Shown piece after piece: positions 28,745-37,586 of a stretch of DNA of 64,000 nucleotides. The notes under the pieces were generated by a model. The model saw nothing but the letters and a program-made list of their open reading frames with translations, had not been told where the DNA came from and did no database searches. The stretch comes from Kytococcus sedentarius DSM 20547 (lineage in GTDB: Bacteria; Actinomycetota; Actinomycetes; Actinomycetales; Dermatophilaceae): positions 1,736,001-1,800,000 of the forward strand of contig NC_013169.1 of the NCBI RefSeq assembly GCF_000023925.1. Direction: 5' to 3'. Each line of letters begins with the position of its first letter. Within the stretch, counting starts at the first letter, position 1. The translations under genes were made by a program, and so were the position numbers.

Positions 28745-29482
28745 GTGCAACTGACCGGGAAGATCTTCACCCTGCTGGGAGTCCTCGGACTCGTGGGGGC
28801 CGTCGTCCTCGGCGTCCTGGGCGTCCGCTCGGGTCTGGCCACCAATGAGGCCGTCCAGAGCGGGCAGGAGGTCGGTCAGTCGCTGACGGCCGAGCTGGAG
28901 AGCGGTGACACCTACCTGCTCACGCTGCCGCTGGACTCCGAATCGGCCACCTGTGCCGTGTCGGGGCCCGACGGCGGTGCCGTGGGGAGCAACCCCACCG
29001 AGGACGACGAGATCATGGCCGAGGGCACCGTGGACCTCGTCGGCGCCCTCCACCCGGACGCCTCGGGGGAGCACGTCATTCGCTGCTCCTCCCCCGAGGT
29101 GAAGCTCACCGATCCCGTCGACTCGATGGGGTACGCGTGGGCCGGGCTGGGCGTGATCGGCGCCCTGCTGCTCGGTGTGGGCTCGGCGGCTCTGCTTCTC
29201 TTGGGCATCATCCTGTGGATCTGGGGTGCTAACCGCGACCGTGACCGCCGCGACCGCTGGGGCAACCCGGGCGGAGGCTACGGCGGCGGCTACGGGGGTA
29301 TCGGTGGCTACGGCGGCGGGGGCTACCCCCAGCAGCCGCAGGACCCCGGCGCCGGTCAGCCCGGCGGCGGTCAGCAGGGCGGCTGGGGCCAGGGCGGCCC
29401 GGGGCAGCAGCCGGGCTCCGGCGCCTACCCCGCTCCCCCGCCCCCGCCGCAGGGGCCGCAGGACCGCGCCCCCTGGTCCTGA
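28745..29482 (+). CDS. Membrane protein with Gly/Pro-rich tail, paralogue of 25357 gene
   Basis: 245 residues if the GTG at 28745 is used; upstream in-frame starts exist and no strong ribosome site decides. Helix 1 IFTLLGVLGLVGAVVLGVLG, an extracytoplasmic part of ~100 residues with two cysteines (ATCAVSG, IRCSS), helix 2 WAGLGVIGALLLGVGSAALLLLGIILWIW, then a ~75-residue tail of GGGYGGG, Gln/Pro and PPPPP. Topology, cysteine pair and the LxxGDTYLLTLPL-type centre parallel the 25357 product (SGETRSILAKE). Function unknown. Confidence 0.65.
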   Translation: MQLTGKIFTLLGVLGLVGAVVLGVLGVRSGLATNEAVQSGQEVGQSLTAELESGDTYLLTLPLDSESATCAVSGPDGGAVGSNPTEDDEIMAEGTVDLVGALHPDASGEHVIRCSSPEVKLTDPVDSMGYAWAGLGVIGALLLGVGSAALLLLGIILWIWGANRDRDRRDRWGNPGGGYGGGYGGIGGYGGGGYPQQPQDPGAGQPGGGQQGGWGQGGPGQQPGSGAYPAPPPPPQGPQDRAPWS

Positions 29483-29493
29483 TCACCGCCCAC

Positions 29494-29536
29494 CCGATGG
29501 GGTGACGCCCGCACCGCGCGGGCGTCACCCCATCGG
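29494..29536. terminator. Perfect 19-bp hairpin
   Basis: CCGATGGGGTGACGCCCGC (29494-29512) pairs perfectly with 29518-29536 across a 5-nt loop, 11 bp after the upstream stop. No T-run is present, as is usual in high-GC actinobacteria. Confidence 0.7.
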
Positions 29537-29691
29537 TCTGTGGGGCGAGCCCTCGCGCTCCCCCGCATCGGGCAAGAAGGGTGTTCGGGGTTGTCCATGG
29601 TTCGGTCAAGAGCCCCGGATCAGCCCCCGGGGCGTGCTTACCGTCTGGTCAACAGCCGTCCACCCGGGCGGATCAACTCGGAGGTTCCCTC

Positions 29692-30747
29692 ATGTCTCGT
29701 CGTTCCCTCGCCCTGCTCGCGCCGCTGGCCGTCACCGGTCTGGTCGCTGCCACCCCGGCCGCCGCGCACCCGATGCTCGATGGTGGGGCCTCGCCGTTCG
29801 CCGCGCCCGTCGTCGCCGATGCGGGGCACGCCGGCCACAACCACGCCCACCACGCCGGCGACGGCCACGACCATGGCGCGGCGCAGGCCGAGGACTGCGT
29901 GATTCCGCAGGACGCACGCAGCAAGCCGGGCTTCGTCCCCAAGGACAACAACACCCTCACGCCCGAGGAGACCGCGGCACACGAGGCACAGCTGGAGAAG
30001 ACGCTCGCGGCCAAGGGCCTGGCGGTCGGGTCCGACGGCAAGCTGGAGCGCCTCAACCCCTTCGGCCTGGGCGACGGTACTGATGCGGTGCAGGCCCGGG
30101 CCACCTACGAGGTGCCGGTGCACTTCCACGTGATCACCTCCTCCTCTGGCGAGGGCGCGGTGAGCGCGTCGCAGATCAACCAGCAGATGGACGTGCTGAG
30201 CGCCGCCTATGCCGATGCCGGGTTCTCGTTTACGCTGGCCTCCACCGAGGAGACCGCGAACGACGCCTGGTACGGGGTGACCCCGGACTCGTCCGCCGAG
30301 CAGCAGATGAAGTCCACGCTGCACAAGGGTGACGCGGGTGACCTGAACATCTACACGGCCAACATCGGCCAGGGCCTGCTGGGTTGGGCAACCTTCCCGA
30401 CCAACGCACCCACCAGTGACGACGGCGTGGTGGTGCTGAACGAGTCCCTGCCGGGCGGTTCGGCCGCGCCGTACAACGAGGGCGACACCGGCACCCACGA
30501 GGTGGGCCACTGGCTGGGGCTGTACCACACCTTCCAGGGCGGCTGTGCGGGCGGCGACCAGGTGGACGACACCGCGCCGGAGGCCTCGGCCGCCTCCGGT
30601 TGCCCCGAGGGTCGTGACACGTGTACCGCCCCGGGCACCGACCCGATCCGCAACTTCATGGACTACTCGGACGACGCGTGCATGGACCACTTCACGCCCG
30701 GCCAGGTGGACCGGATGCACCAGCACTGGACGGCCTACCGCGCCTGA
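29692..30747 (+). CDS. Secreted M43-type zinc metalloprotease
   Basis: 351 residues from the ATG at 29692 with GGAGGT upstream. A signal peptide ([20 protein letters not shown]) is followed by an unusual His-rich stretch ([18 protein letters not shown]). The catalytic domain has the extended zinc motif [11 protein letters not shown] with a third His, and the Met-turn region [15 protein letters not shown], typical of pappalysin-like M43B proteases. Cysteines around the active site ([18 protein letters not shown]) should form disulfides. It is expected to be exported and to cut extracellular protein; the target is unknown. It is a single gene bounded by hairpins on both sides. Confidence 0.88.
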   Translation: MSRRSLALLAPLAVTGLVAATPAAAHPMLDGGASPFAAPVVADAGHAGHNHAHHAGDGHDHGAAQAEDCVIPQDARSKPGFVPKDNNTLTPEETAAHEAQLEKTLAAKGLAVGSDGKLERLNPFGLGDGTDAVQARATYEVPVHFHVITSSSGEGAVSASQINQQMDVLSAAYADAGFSFTLASTEETANDAWYGVTPDSSAEQQMKSTLHKGDAGDLNIYTANIGQGLLGWATFPTNAPTSDDGVVVLNESLPGGSAAPYNEGDTGTHEVGHWLGLYHTFQGGCAGGDQVDDTAPEASAASGCPEGRDTCTAPGTDPIRNFMDYSDDACMDHFTPGQVDRMHQHWTAYRA

Positions 30748-30784
30748 GCGCAGACCCGGCCCCGATGGGGGTCGCTGATGGGAT

Positions 30785-30817
30785 GAGGTACCCCCGCCGC
30801 TGTGGCGGGGGCACCTC
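30785..30817 (+). terminator. 14-bp hairpin after protease gene
   Basis: GAGGTACCCCCGCC-type arm pairs with GGCGGGGGCACCTC (one mismatch) around a GCTGT loop, 38 bp after the stop. Confidence 0.6.
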
Positions 30818-30873
30818 GGCGTGTGGGGGTGTGTGCGAGGGCGGATGTCGGTAAGAGCTGGCAAGCTGCCGGG

Positions 30874-33800
30874 ATGAGTGAGCAGGACTTGCCCCAAGGT
30901 TTCTACGACCAGTTGCTCACCCAGGAGCTCGCTGCCAAGGTGCAGGCGTCACCGTGGACGGCCCGTGTCGAGGACATTCCGGACGCGGAGAGTGCTGAGC
31001 GCGGCGCCCGGCACATCGCTGCAGCCGTGGCGGAGGTGCTCCGGTCTCGCCCCGCCGCTGAGCGGTCCGCCGTGGTGGATCGGTTAGTGGATTTCCTCGG
31101 GGCAGAGCGGCAGCTTCTCGGTCCGGAAGGGTTCCGCCGATTGGTGTCCCTGGTGGAGGAGTCTCGCCCCGGTCAGCCGCCCCGCTATGAGGCGCGCCCG
31201 TCGACGCCCCTGTCTGACGCGGCGCTGCTGACCAACGCCGAGGGAGAGCCCTCCGTGGGCCGCGAGATCGCCTCGGAGATGCTGAGTGCGGATCGCGTGG
31301 ACCTGCTGTGCGCCTTCATCAAGTTCGAGGGGCTGCGCACCATGGAGCGGGAGCTGAAGCGTCTGAAGGATCTGCACATCCCCTTCCGTGTGATCACCAC
31401 GACCTACATGGGGGCGACCGACGCTCGAGCCATAGCCCGCCTCGTGGAGAACTTCGGCGCCCAGGTCAAGGTTCACTACGAGTCGCGCCAGACCCGACTG
31501 CACGCCAAAGCGTGGATGTTCCACCGCGACACGTCCTTTCACACCGCGTACGTCGGAAGCTCCAATCTCTCCCGGTCCGCCCTGATCGATGGGGTGGAGT
31601 GGAACGTGCGCCTGTCACACCACACGACGCCCCACCTCTTGGAGAAGTTTCGAGCCACTTTCGAGACCTACTGGAACGACGAGTCATTCGAGACTTTTGA
31701 CCCCAGCCGCGACGCCGACCGACTGCACGACGCTCTGGCAGAAGCGAGCGGGCGCTCCCGAGGGGCGAGCACCGTCCTCGACCTGTCCGGGCTTGCTCAC
31801 CGCCCGTACCCCTTCCAGCAGGTGATGTTGGATGCTCTCGAAGCTGAGCGCGTCGAGCACGACCGTCACCGGAACCTGCTGGTGGCCGCCACGGGTACTG
31901 GCAAGACGGTCGTGGCCGCGTTCGACTACAAGCGTTTGTGCGAAGCCACGAACACTCCCCGCCGGCTGTTGTTCGTCGCGCACCGGTGGGAGATTCTCGT
32001 GCAGGCTCGACGGACCTACCGCGAGATCTTGGGCGATGGGACGTTCGGCGAGATGCTGGGCAGAGGCGAGGAGCCCCGACGGTGGGAGCACGTCTTCGCC
32101 ACCGTGCAGTCCCTCACGGCCGAACGGCTGGGGCAGCTGCCCAGGGATCACTTCGATGTCGTGGTGATCGACGAGTTCCACCACGCGCAGGCTGCGACCT
32201 ATCGCCGTCTGCTCACTGCCCTGCAACCCGCGGAGCTCCTCGGCCTCACGGCGACTCCCGAGCGTGCTGATGGGGTGGACGTTCGGCAGGAGTTCTTCGG
32301 CGGCCGAGCGGCTCACGAGCTCAGGCTGTGGGATGCCTTGAGCGAGGGCCTCCTCACTCCCTTCCACTACTTCGGCGTCCACGACAACACCGACCTGTCC
32401 GCAGTGGCCTTCACCCGCGGTCGGTACGACGCCGCCACGCTGGAGTCGCTGTACACCGGGAACGACGCTCGTGTGCTGCTCGTGCTCAAGGCTGTGCGAG
32501 ACAAGGTGCTCGACCCACGCCAGATGCGCGCCATCGGGTTCTGTGTCGGCGTGCAGCATGCGCAGTTCATGGCCCGAAAGTTCACCGAGGCCGGCATCCC
32601 CGCCCGGGCAGTCACCGGGGAATCGAACGATGAAGAGCGATCCTCAGTCCGCCAAGACCTGCATCACCGGAAGATCAACGTCGTCTTCACCGCGGACCTC
32701 TACAACGAAGGTGTGGACCTGCCTGAGGTCGACACGGTTCTGTTCTTGCGCCCCACTGAGAGCTCAACGATCTTCCTGCAGCAACTCGGCCGCGGGTTGC
32801 GACGTCATCACGACAAGGCGGTGCTCACTGCCCTGGACTTCGTCGGGCACCAGCATGCGAACTTCCGCCTCGAGCAGCGCTTTACCGCGATGACCGGCCT
32901 GTCCCGCCAGCGGTTGGCTGACGCAACTGAACACGGCTTCCCCTTCCTCCCCTCGGGCACGCAGATCGTGCTGGACGACGTGGCCCAGGAGGAGCTGCTC
33001 CGGAGCATCCGTGAATCCCTCCACCTGACCCGGAGACATCTGCTGCGCGAGTTGGGCGCACAAGGCGCCTTGTCGTTGCAGAGCTTCTCCCAGCACCTGG
33101 GGGTGCCCCCTGAAGCCGTTCTCAAACGCGGTGCGTGGACGAGCCTGCGACGCGAAGCCGGCCTCGTGGACCAGCCGGCGACCACGGCGGCCCCGGAGAC
33201 TCCCTTCAATGCGTCGGACGTCCTCCACGTAGACGACATGGCACGCATCCACGGCTATCGCCTGTGGCTCAGTTCGGACGCTCCTCGCTATTCGGAGGCC
33301 TCCCCTACACAGCAGACTTACGGGCGCATGCTGCAGGCACTGCTGTTGTCTCGCACGCCCAGTCACGGCCTTGAAGCCGACCTCGCGGAGCTGTCGCAGA
33401 ACCCCATGTCCTGCGCCGAGCTTCTCGCTGGGTTGGAGATCGCCGAGGGCTCAATCCACCGCATCCCCCAGCCGCTGGGTGGACGGCTGTCGACCTGCGG
33501 AATGCAATCCCACGCCACCTATACGCGCGCGGAGATCCTGGCGGCCTTGGGTCTTATTCCTGACGCCGCAGGCCGCACCGTCCACCAATCGGGTGTGGCG
33601 TACTCGCAGCAGTGGGAGGTCGATGCCCTCCTCACCACACTCGTGAAGTCCGACGCGACGTTCTCCCCCACCACCATGTACCGGGACTACGCCCTGAGCC
33701 CCACCCGGTTCCATTGGGAGTCTCAATCCGCCACCTCCCCCGGGAGTCCGACCGGCCAGCGCTACATCCACCACGAGCAGCGCGGCTCAACCGTTCTGCT

Positions 33801-33969
33801 GTTCGTGCGTCAGAACCAGAAGACCGAGTGGGGCGCGGCTGAGCCGTTCGTTCTCTTGGGGACGGCACGCTTCGTCGAGACCGAGGGCGCCAAGCCCATG
33901 CAGGTGGTCTGGGAACTGGACCGCCCCATGCCTACGGAGATGTACCAGCACGCCCGAGCCGTCGCCTAA
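30874..33969 (+). CDS. PLD nuclease-DEAD helicase-DUF3427 protein
   Basis: 1031 residues from the ATG at 30874. Domains in order: a phospholipase-D-type nuclease domain (about 90-270) with one HKD-like motif HAKAWMFHRDTSFHTAYVGSSN; an SF2 helicase (about 310-690) with Walker A AATGTGKT near 340, DEFHHA box near 432, GLTATPERADG, and motif VI QQLGRGLRR; then a long DUF3427-type C-terminus to ~1025. Known relatives (COG3886 plus COG1061) process nucleic acid and often lie in defence islands. The gene is visibly less GC-rich than its neighbours and is followed closely by IS3 and an interrupted DUF3883 gene, so I infer a horizontally acquired defence-type pair. Intact here. Confidence 0.85.
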   Translation: MSEQDLPQGFYDQLLTQELAAKVQASPWTARVEDIPDAESAERGARHIAAAVAEVLRSRPAAERSAVVDRLVDFLGAERQLLGPEGFRRLVSLVEESRPGQPPRYEARPSTPLSDAALLTNAEGEPSVGREIASEMLSADRVDLLCAFIKFEGLRTMERELKRLKDLHIPFRVITTTYMGATDARAIARLVENFGAQVKVHYESRQTRLHAKAWMFHRDTSFHTAYVGSSNLSRSALIDGVEWNVRLSHHTTPHLLEKFRATFETYWNDESFETFDPSRDADRLHDALAEASGRSRGASTVLDLSGLAHRPYPFQQVMLDALEAERVEHDRHRNLLVAATGTGKTVVAAFDYKRLCEATNTPRRLLFVAHRWEILVQARRTYREILGDGTFGEMLGRGEEPRRWEHVFATVQSLTAERLGQLPRDHFDVVVIDEFHHAQAATYRRLLTALQPAELLGLTATPERADGVDVRQEFFGGRAAHELRLWDALSEGLLTPFHYFGVHDNTDLSAVAFTRGRYDAATLESLYTGNDARVLLVLKAVRDKVLDPRQMRAIGFCVGVQHAQFMARKFTEAGIPARAVTGESNDEERSSVRQDLHHRKINVVFTADLYNEGVDLPEVDTVLFLRPTESSTIFLQQLGRGLRRHHDKAVLTALDFVGHQHANFRLEQRFTAMTGLSRQRLADATEHGFPFLPSGTQIVLDDVAQEELLRSIRESLHLTRRHLLRELGAQGALSLQSFSQHLGVPPEAVLKRGAWTSLRREAGLVDQPATTAAPETPFNASDVLHVDDMARIHGYRLWLSSDAPRYSEASPTQQTYGRMLQALLLSRTPSHGLEADLAELSQNPMSCAELLAGLEIAEGSIHRIPQPLGGRLSTCGMQSHATYTRAEILAALGLIPDAAGRTVHQSGVAYSQQWEVDALLTTLVKSDATFSPTTMYRDYALSPTRFHWESQSATSPGSPTGQRYIHHEQRGSTVLLFVRQNQKTEWGAAEPFVLLGTARFVETEGAKPMQVVWELDRPMPTEMYQHARAVA

Positions 33970-34077
33970 GAGCCGTAACCGCAGCAGCTGCACCTGGGCT
34001 GACCCCGTTTCGTGGGTCCAGTCGTTATGAGAGTCGTCCTGTTGCCCGCGGTCGCGGGCAGGGAGACTGGTCAGATC

Positions 34078-34362
34078 ATGACGAACAGCAGGAAGCGTCA
34101 CACCCCGGAGCAGGTCGTCCGTAAGCTCGGGCAGGCCGACAGGATGCTCACCGATGGTCAGGACGTCGCGGCGGTGTGCCGGGAGCTGGGGGTGTCCGAG
34201 CAGACGTACTACCGGTGGCGGAACCAGTACGGCGGCCTCAAGGCCGACGACGCAAAGCGCCTGAAGGAGTTGGAGAAGCAGAACGCGACCCTGAAGCGTC
34301 TGCTCGCGGAAGCGGAGCTGGAGAAGGCCGCGCTCAAGGAGCTGGCTGAGGGAAACTTCTAA
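34078..34362 (+). CDS. IS3 OrfA (transposase N-terminal, HTH and leucine zipper)
   Basis: 94 residues. The helix-turn-helix is in DVAAVCRELGVSEQTYYRWRNQYGG; the following ADDAKRLKELEKQNATLKRLL heptads form the zipper used for OrfA/OrfAB dimers. It ends in LAEGNF, as IS407-type OrfA does. Near the 3' end a slippery heptamer GGGAAAC (34350-34356) is in the correct phase for -1 frameshifting into orfB. Confidence 0.93.
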   Translation: MTNSRKRHTPEQVVRKLGQADRMLTDGQDVAAVCRELGVSEQTYYRWRNQYGGLKADDAKRLKELEKQNATLKRLLAEAELEKAALKELAEGNF

Positions 34363-35228
34363 GCCCGGACAGGCGCCGCGCCGCCGTCGATCACCTCAAG
34401 CGCAAGTTGCGGGTGAGCGAACGGATGGCGTGCCGTCTGGTCGGGCTGAGCCGCTCCGCGTACCGGCGACCGCTCAAGGGCGACACGGTCACGGACCCGG
34501 ATCGGGCGCTCAGGGAGTGGCTGCGCGCCTGGGCGAAGGACCATCCCCGCTACGGGTATCGGCGGGCGTATCACGACGCCCGCGCCGAGGGGTGGGTGGT
34601 GAACCACAAGAAGATCCAACGCCTGTGGCGTGACGAAGGGCTCCGGGTCCCGCAGCGGCGTCGACGCAAGCGCGTCGGGTCCTCGACCGTCGACGCGCCG
34701 ACGGCGGACGCGCCGAACGTGGTGTGGGCGGTGGACTTCCAGTTCGACGCCGACGAGCACGGACGACCGATCAAGATCTGCTCGATCGTCGACGAACACA
34801 CCCGGGAGTGCATCGGCGGCCTCGTGGAGCGCTCGATTACCGCCGACCGACTCACCGCCCACCTCGAGGACCTCGTCGCCGCCCGGGGCGCCCCGGCGGT
34901 GCTCAGGTCGGACAACGGGCCGGAGTTCATCAGCGAGGCGATGGCCGACTGGGCCGGCACCCGCACCGGCCTGTCCTACATCCCTCCGGGCTCGCCGTGG
35001 CGCAACGGGTACGTCGAGTCGTTCAACAGCCGGATCCGCGACGAGTGCCTCAACATCAACAGCTTCTACTCGCTGCTGCACGCACAGGTCATCATCGGCG
35101 ACTGGAAGGACGAGTACAACCACCACCGCCGGCACTCCTCGCTCGGCTACCTAACCCCAGCCGAGTACGCTCGGCAGTGCACCCATCAAATGGAAACCGA
35201 CGACTCACAGAACGTCCGGACCGAATGA
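34350..35228 (+). CDS. IS3 OrfB (DDE transposase), read by -1 frameshift
   Basis: The frame is open from the slippery site at 34350. As an independent ORF it could start at TTG 34407 (273 residues). Through the frameshift the OrfAB junction reads SPDRRRAAVDHLKRKLRVSERMAC, typical of IS3. The catalytic triad is visible: Asp in NVVWAVDFQFD, Asp in RSDNGPEF, Glu in WRNGYVESFNSRIRDE. The frame is intact, so the element may still be active. Confidence 0.92.
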   Translation, partial: GKLLSPDRRRAAVDHLKRKLRVSERMACRLVGLSRSAYRRPLKGDTVTDPDRALREWLRAWAKDHPRYGYRRAYHDARAEGWVVNHKKIQRLWRDEGLRVPQRRRRKRVGSSTVDAPTADAPNVVWAVDFQFDADEHGRPIKICSIVDEHTRECIGGLVERSITADRLTAHLEDLVAARGAPAVLRSDNGPEFISEAMADWAGTRTGLSYIPPGSPWRNGYVESFNSRIRDECLNINSFYSLLHAQVIIGDWKDEYNHHRRHSSLGYLTPAEYARQCTHQMETDDSQNVRTE

Positions 35229-35516
35229 AGGGGGCGGCTCACACCCCTGCGAACTCACCGCTAGGTTGAGGCCACGGCGAAGGGAGAGTCCATGGCGCGC
35301 GGCGCACACTGGTCGGCCGAAGAGAACGTGGCGACCGTCGCCGCGTACCTCGAGATGCTTACCCTGCAGTTCCGGAACGAGGCCTACCGCAAGGTGGATT
35401 TCACGCGCCGGGTGGCCGAGCAGACCGGCCGGTCCACCAGCGCTGTCGAGTACAAGTTCCGCAACGTGAGCGCTGCCCTTCAGCGCCTGGACCTTCCGTG
35501 GATCCCAGGGTTTACT

Positions 35517-36942
35517 GGCTCTTCACGAACGAGGGTGTAGTCGGTTGAGCGCGTCGGTGGCCGGGTAGGGGTCGAGGTCTCCCGGATGATGGAAGTTCTT
35601 CACGCTCGCCATCCCGAAAGACCTCGACGTGCTCCACCCTACTTTCGCGACCCCTGACCTGACCACGTTCTGCCGCCTCGACGAGCTCGGCCTCGTCGCC
35701 GTCGGCCAGCTGATCGAGCCGGATCGGGCCACGATCGAATGCCGCGTCGTCGAGGACGACCCGCGGTGTCGGAAGTGCGGTGTCGAGGGCGTGCCACGGG
35801 ACACGGTGACGCGCCCGCTGGCGCATGAACCGTTCGGGCACCGGCCGACGACCCTGCTGGTGCGGGTGCGCCGGTACCGGTGCGGACACTGCCGGCGCAC
35901 GTGGCGGCAGGACATGACGCGGGCAGCGGCGCCGCGTGCGAAGATCTCCCGCGGCGGCCTGGAGTGGGCGCTGCGGGGCATCGTCATCGACCACCTCACC
36001 GTCACCCGCGTCGCCGCAGGTCTCGGGGTGTCCTGGAGTGCCGCGAACGCCGCCGTCCTCGCGGAAGGCAAGCGGCGCCTGATCGACGACCCCGCCCGGT
36101 TCGACGGGGTCACCACGATCGGTGTCGACGAGCACGTCTGGCGACACACGAGGCTGGGCGACAAGTACGTCACCGTGATCATCGACCTCACGCCCGCGAG
36201 GAACAAGACCGGGCCGGCGAGGCTGCTGGACATGGTCGAGGGCCGCTCCAAGGCGGTGTTCAAGCAGTGGCTCGCCGCCCGCCCCGCGGACTGGGCGAAG
36301 CGGATCGAGGTGGTCGCGATGGACGGCTTCGCCGGGTTCAAGACCGCTGCCGCCGAGGAACTCCCCGACGCCGTCCCCGTCATGGACCCGTTCCACGTGG
36401 TCCGCCTCGCCGGCGACGCGCTGGATGTCTGCCGGCGTCGGGTCCAGCAAGACACCACCGGTCACCGCGGGCTCAAGGGCGACCCGCTCTACAAAGCCCG
36501 CCGCACCCTGCACACCGGGGCGAGCCTGCTCACCGACCGGCAGCGGGCACGCCTGGACGCAGTGTTCGCGAGCGAGGAGCACGTCGAGGTCGAGGCGACC
36601 TGGGGCATCTACCAGCGCATCGTCGCGGCCTACCGGGAGCCCGACAAGAAGAAAGCGAAGGCGATGATGCAGGAGGTGATCGCTGCGATCAGCAGCGGCG
36701 TTCCCGCGGCGCTCGTCGAGGTCCGCAAGCTCGGCCGGACCATGAAGCAGCGGGCGGGCGACATCCTCGCGTTCTTCGACCGCCCCGGCACCAGCAACGG
36801 CCCGACCGAGGCCATCAACGGGCGACTCGAACACCTCCGCGGCTCCGCCCTCGGCTTCCGCAACCTCACCCACTACATCGCTCGGTCGCTGCTCGAAGCC
36901 GGAGGGTTCAGACCCGCGCTACACCCTCGTTCGTGAAGAGCC
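35517..36942 (+). mobile_element. ISL3-family insertion sequence
   Basis: 1426 bp with perfect 24-bp terminal inverted repeats (GGCTCTTCACGAACGAGGGT..., 35517-35540 and 36919-36942) and an exact 8-bp target duplication GGTTTACT (35509-35516 and 36943-36950). These lengths fit ISL3. The perfect ends, exact duplication and intact transposase point to a recent insertion. Confidence 0.96.
35629..36936 (+). CDS. ISL3-family transposase
   Basis: 435 residues from GTG 35629. The N-terminal zinc-binding part has CRKCGVEG and YRCGHCRRTWRQ. An HTH (TVTRVAAGLGVSWSAANAAV) follows, then the DDE domain with GVDEHVWRH, VVAMDGFAGFKTAA, VPVMDPFHVVRLA and the C-terminal Glu region GPTEAINGRLEHLRGSALGFRN. No frameshift or stop is seen. 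It begins 89 bp inside the element and its stop lies within the right repeat. Confidence 0.94.
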   Translation: MLHPTFATPDLTTFCRLDELGLVAVGQLIEPDRATIECRVVEDDPRCRKCGVEGVPRDTVTRPLAHEPFGHRPTTLLVRVRRYRCGHCRRTWRQDMTRAAAPRAKISRGGLEWALRGIVIDHLTVTRVAAGLGVSWSAANAAVLAEGKRRLIDDPARFDGVTTIGVDEHVWRHTRLGDKYVTVIIDLTPARNKTGPARLLDMVEGRSKAVFKQWLAARPADWAKRIEVVAMDGFAGFKTAAAEELPDAVPVMDPFHVVRLAGDALDVCRRRVQQDTTGHRGLKGDPLYKARRTLHTGASLLTDRQRARLDAVFASEEHVEVEATWGIYQRIVAAYREPDKKKAKAMMQEVIAAISSGVPAALVEVRKLGRTMKQRAGDILAFFDRPGTSNGPTEAINGRLEHLRGSALGFRNLTHYIARSLLEAGGFRPALHPRS

Positions 36943-37586
36943 GGTTTACTCCAGCCGACAATCTTCAGCGATCACTTCTCGAGGAGACGATGCGGCAGTT
37001 CCAGGGCCGCACCCTGGAGGATGACGCCCGCGACTTCGTCTTGGCAGAGCCACCTCAGCCACAGGCCGGCTTTGAGTTCACCACCACCTTGCCGCCCGAG
37101 CGTGTGGACTTCTCGTCCTTCGCGCGGCATCGTCGAGCGCTCAAACTCGACTACCTGCGCCTTGAGGCAGCCAACCGAGAACTCGGGCTCCGCGGCGAGC
37201 AAGCCGTGGTGACTTATGAACGCCAACGCCTCATCCGCGCCGGACGCGAAGACCTAGCAGCGCGGGTGCGGCACACGTCCGTGGACGAGGGAGATGGGCT
37301 CGGCTACGACATCGCCTCCTACGACCTCAGCGGTGAAACCCGATTCATCGAGGTCAAGACCACCCGGCGCCCCAGTGGCGCGCGGTTCTACGTCAGCCGC
37401 AACGAGGTGGAGTTCAGCCGGGAAGAGAAGGACAGGTTCTCTCTGTACCGCGTCAGCAACTTCACGAGCGACTCCGCCAAGATCTTCACTCTCGACGGGG
37501 CCATCGACGACACCTGCGAGCTGACGCCGACGGAGTTCTTGGCCCAGGCTCGCGCTCCTCTGGCCGCCGCGCCCACCCCCTGACCG

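Larger units (their letters stand above)
33995..35241 (+). mobile_element. IS3-family (IS407-like) insertion sequence
   Basis: 1247 bp. Left end TGGGCTGACCCC... and right end (reverse complement TGAGCCGCCCCC...) form a 25-bp imperfect inverted repeat, 17 of 25 matching. Both ends are flanked by CACC (33991-33994 and 35242-35245), the 4-bp target duplication expected of the IS407 group. It contains orfA and orfB with a -1 frameshift site. It is inserted 25 bp after the helicase stop, separating it from the DUF3883 gene by 1.3 kb instead of about 70 bp. Confidence 0.92.
35292..37583 (+). pseudogene. DUF3883 nuclease-like gene split by ISL3 element
   Basis: Two parts, 35292-35516 and 36951-37583, become one 285-residue open frame when the ISL3 element and one 8-bp duplicate are removed; the insertion falls exactly between codons (IPGFT then PADNLQ). 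The N-terminal part (HWSAEENVATVAAYLEML, RSTSAVEYKFRNVSAALQRLDLPWIPGF) is the domain usually found before DUF3883. The C-terminal part has the DUF3883 core GLGYDIASYDLSGETRFIEVKTTRR, a restriction-nuclease-like D...E-x-K pattern. A GAAGGGAGAG ribosome site precedes the ATG. Before the two insertions it would have followed the helicase gene by about 70 bp, so a two-gene operon is likely. As read it is disrupted. Confidence 0.88.
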
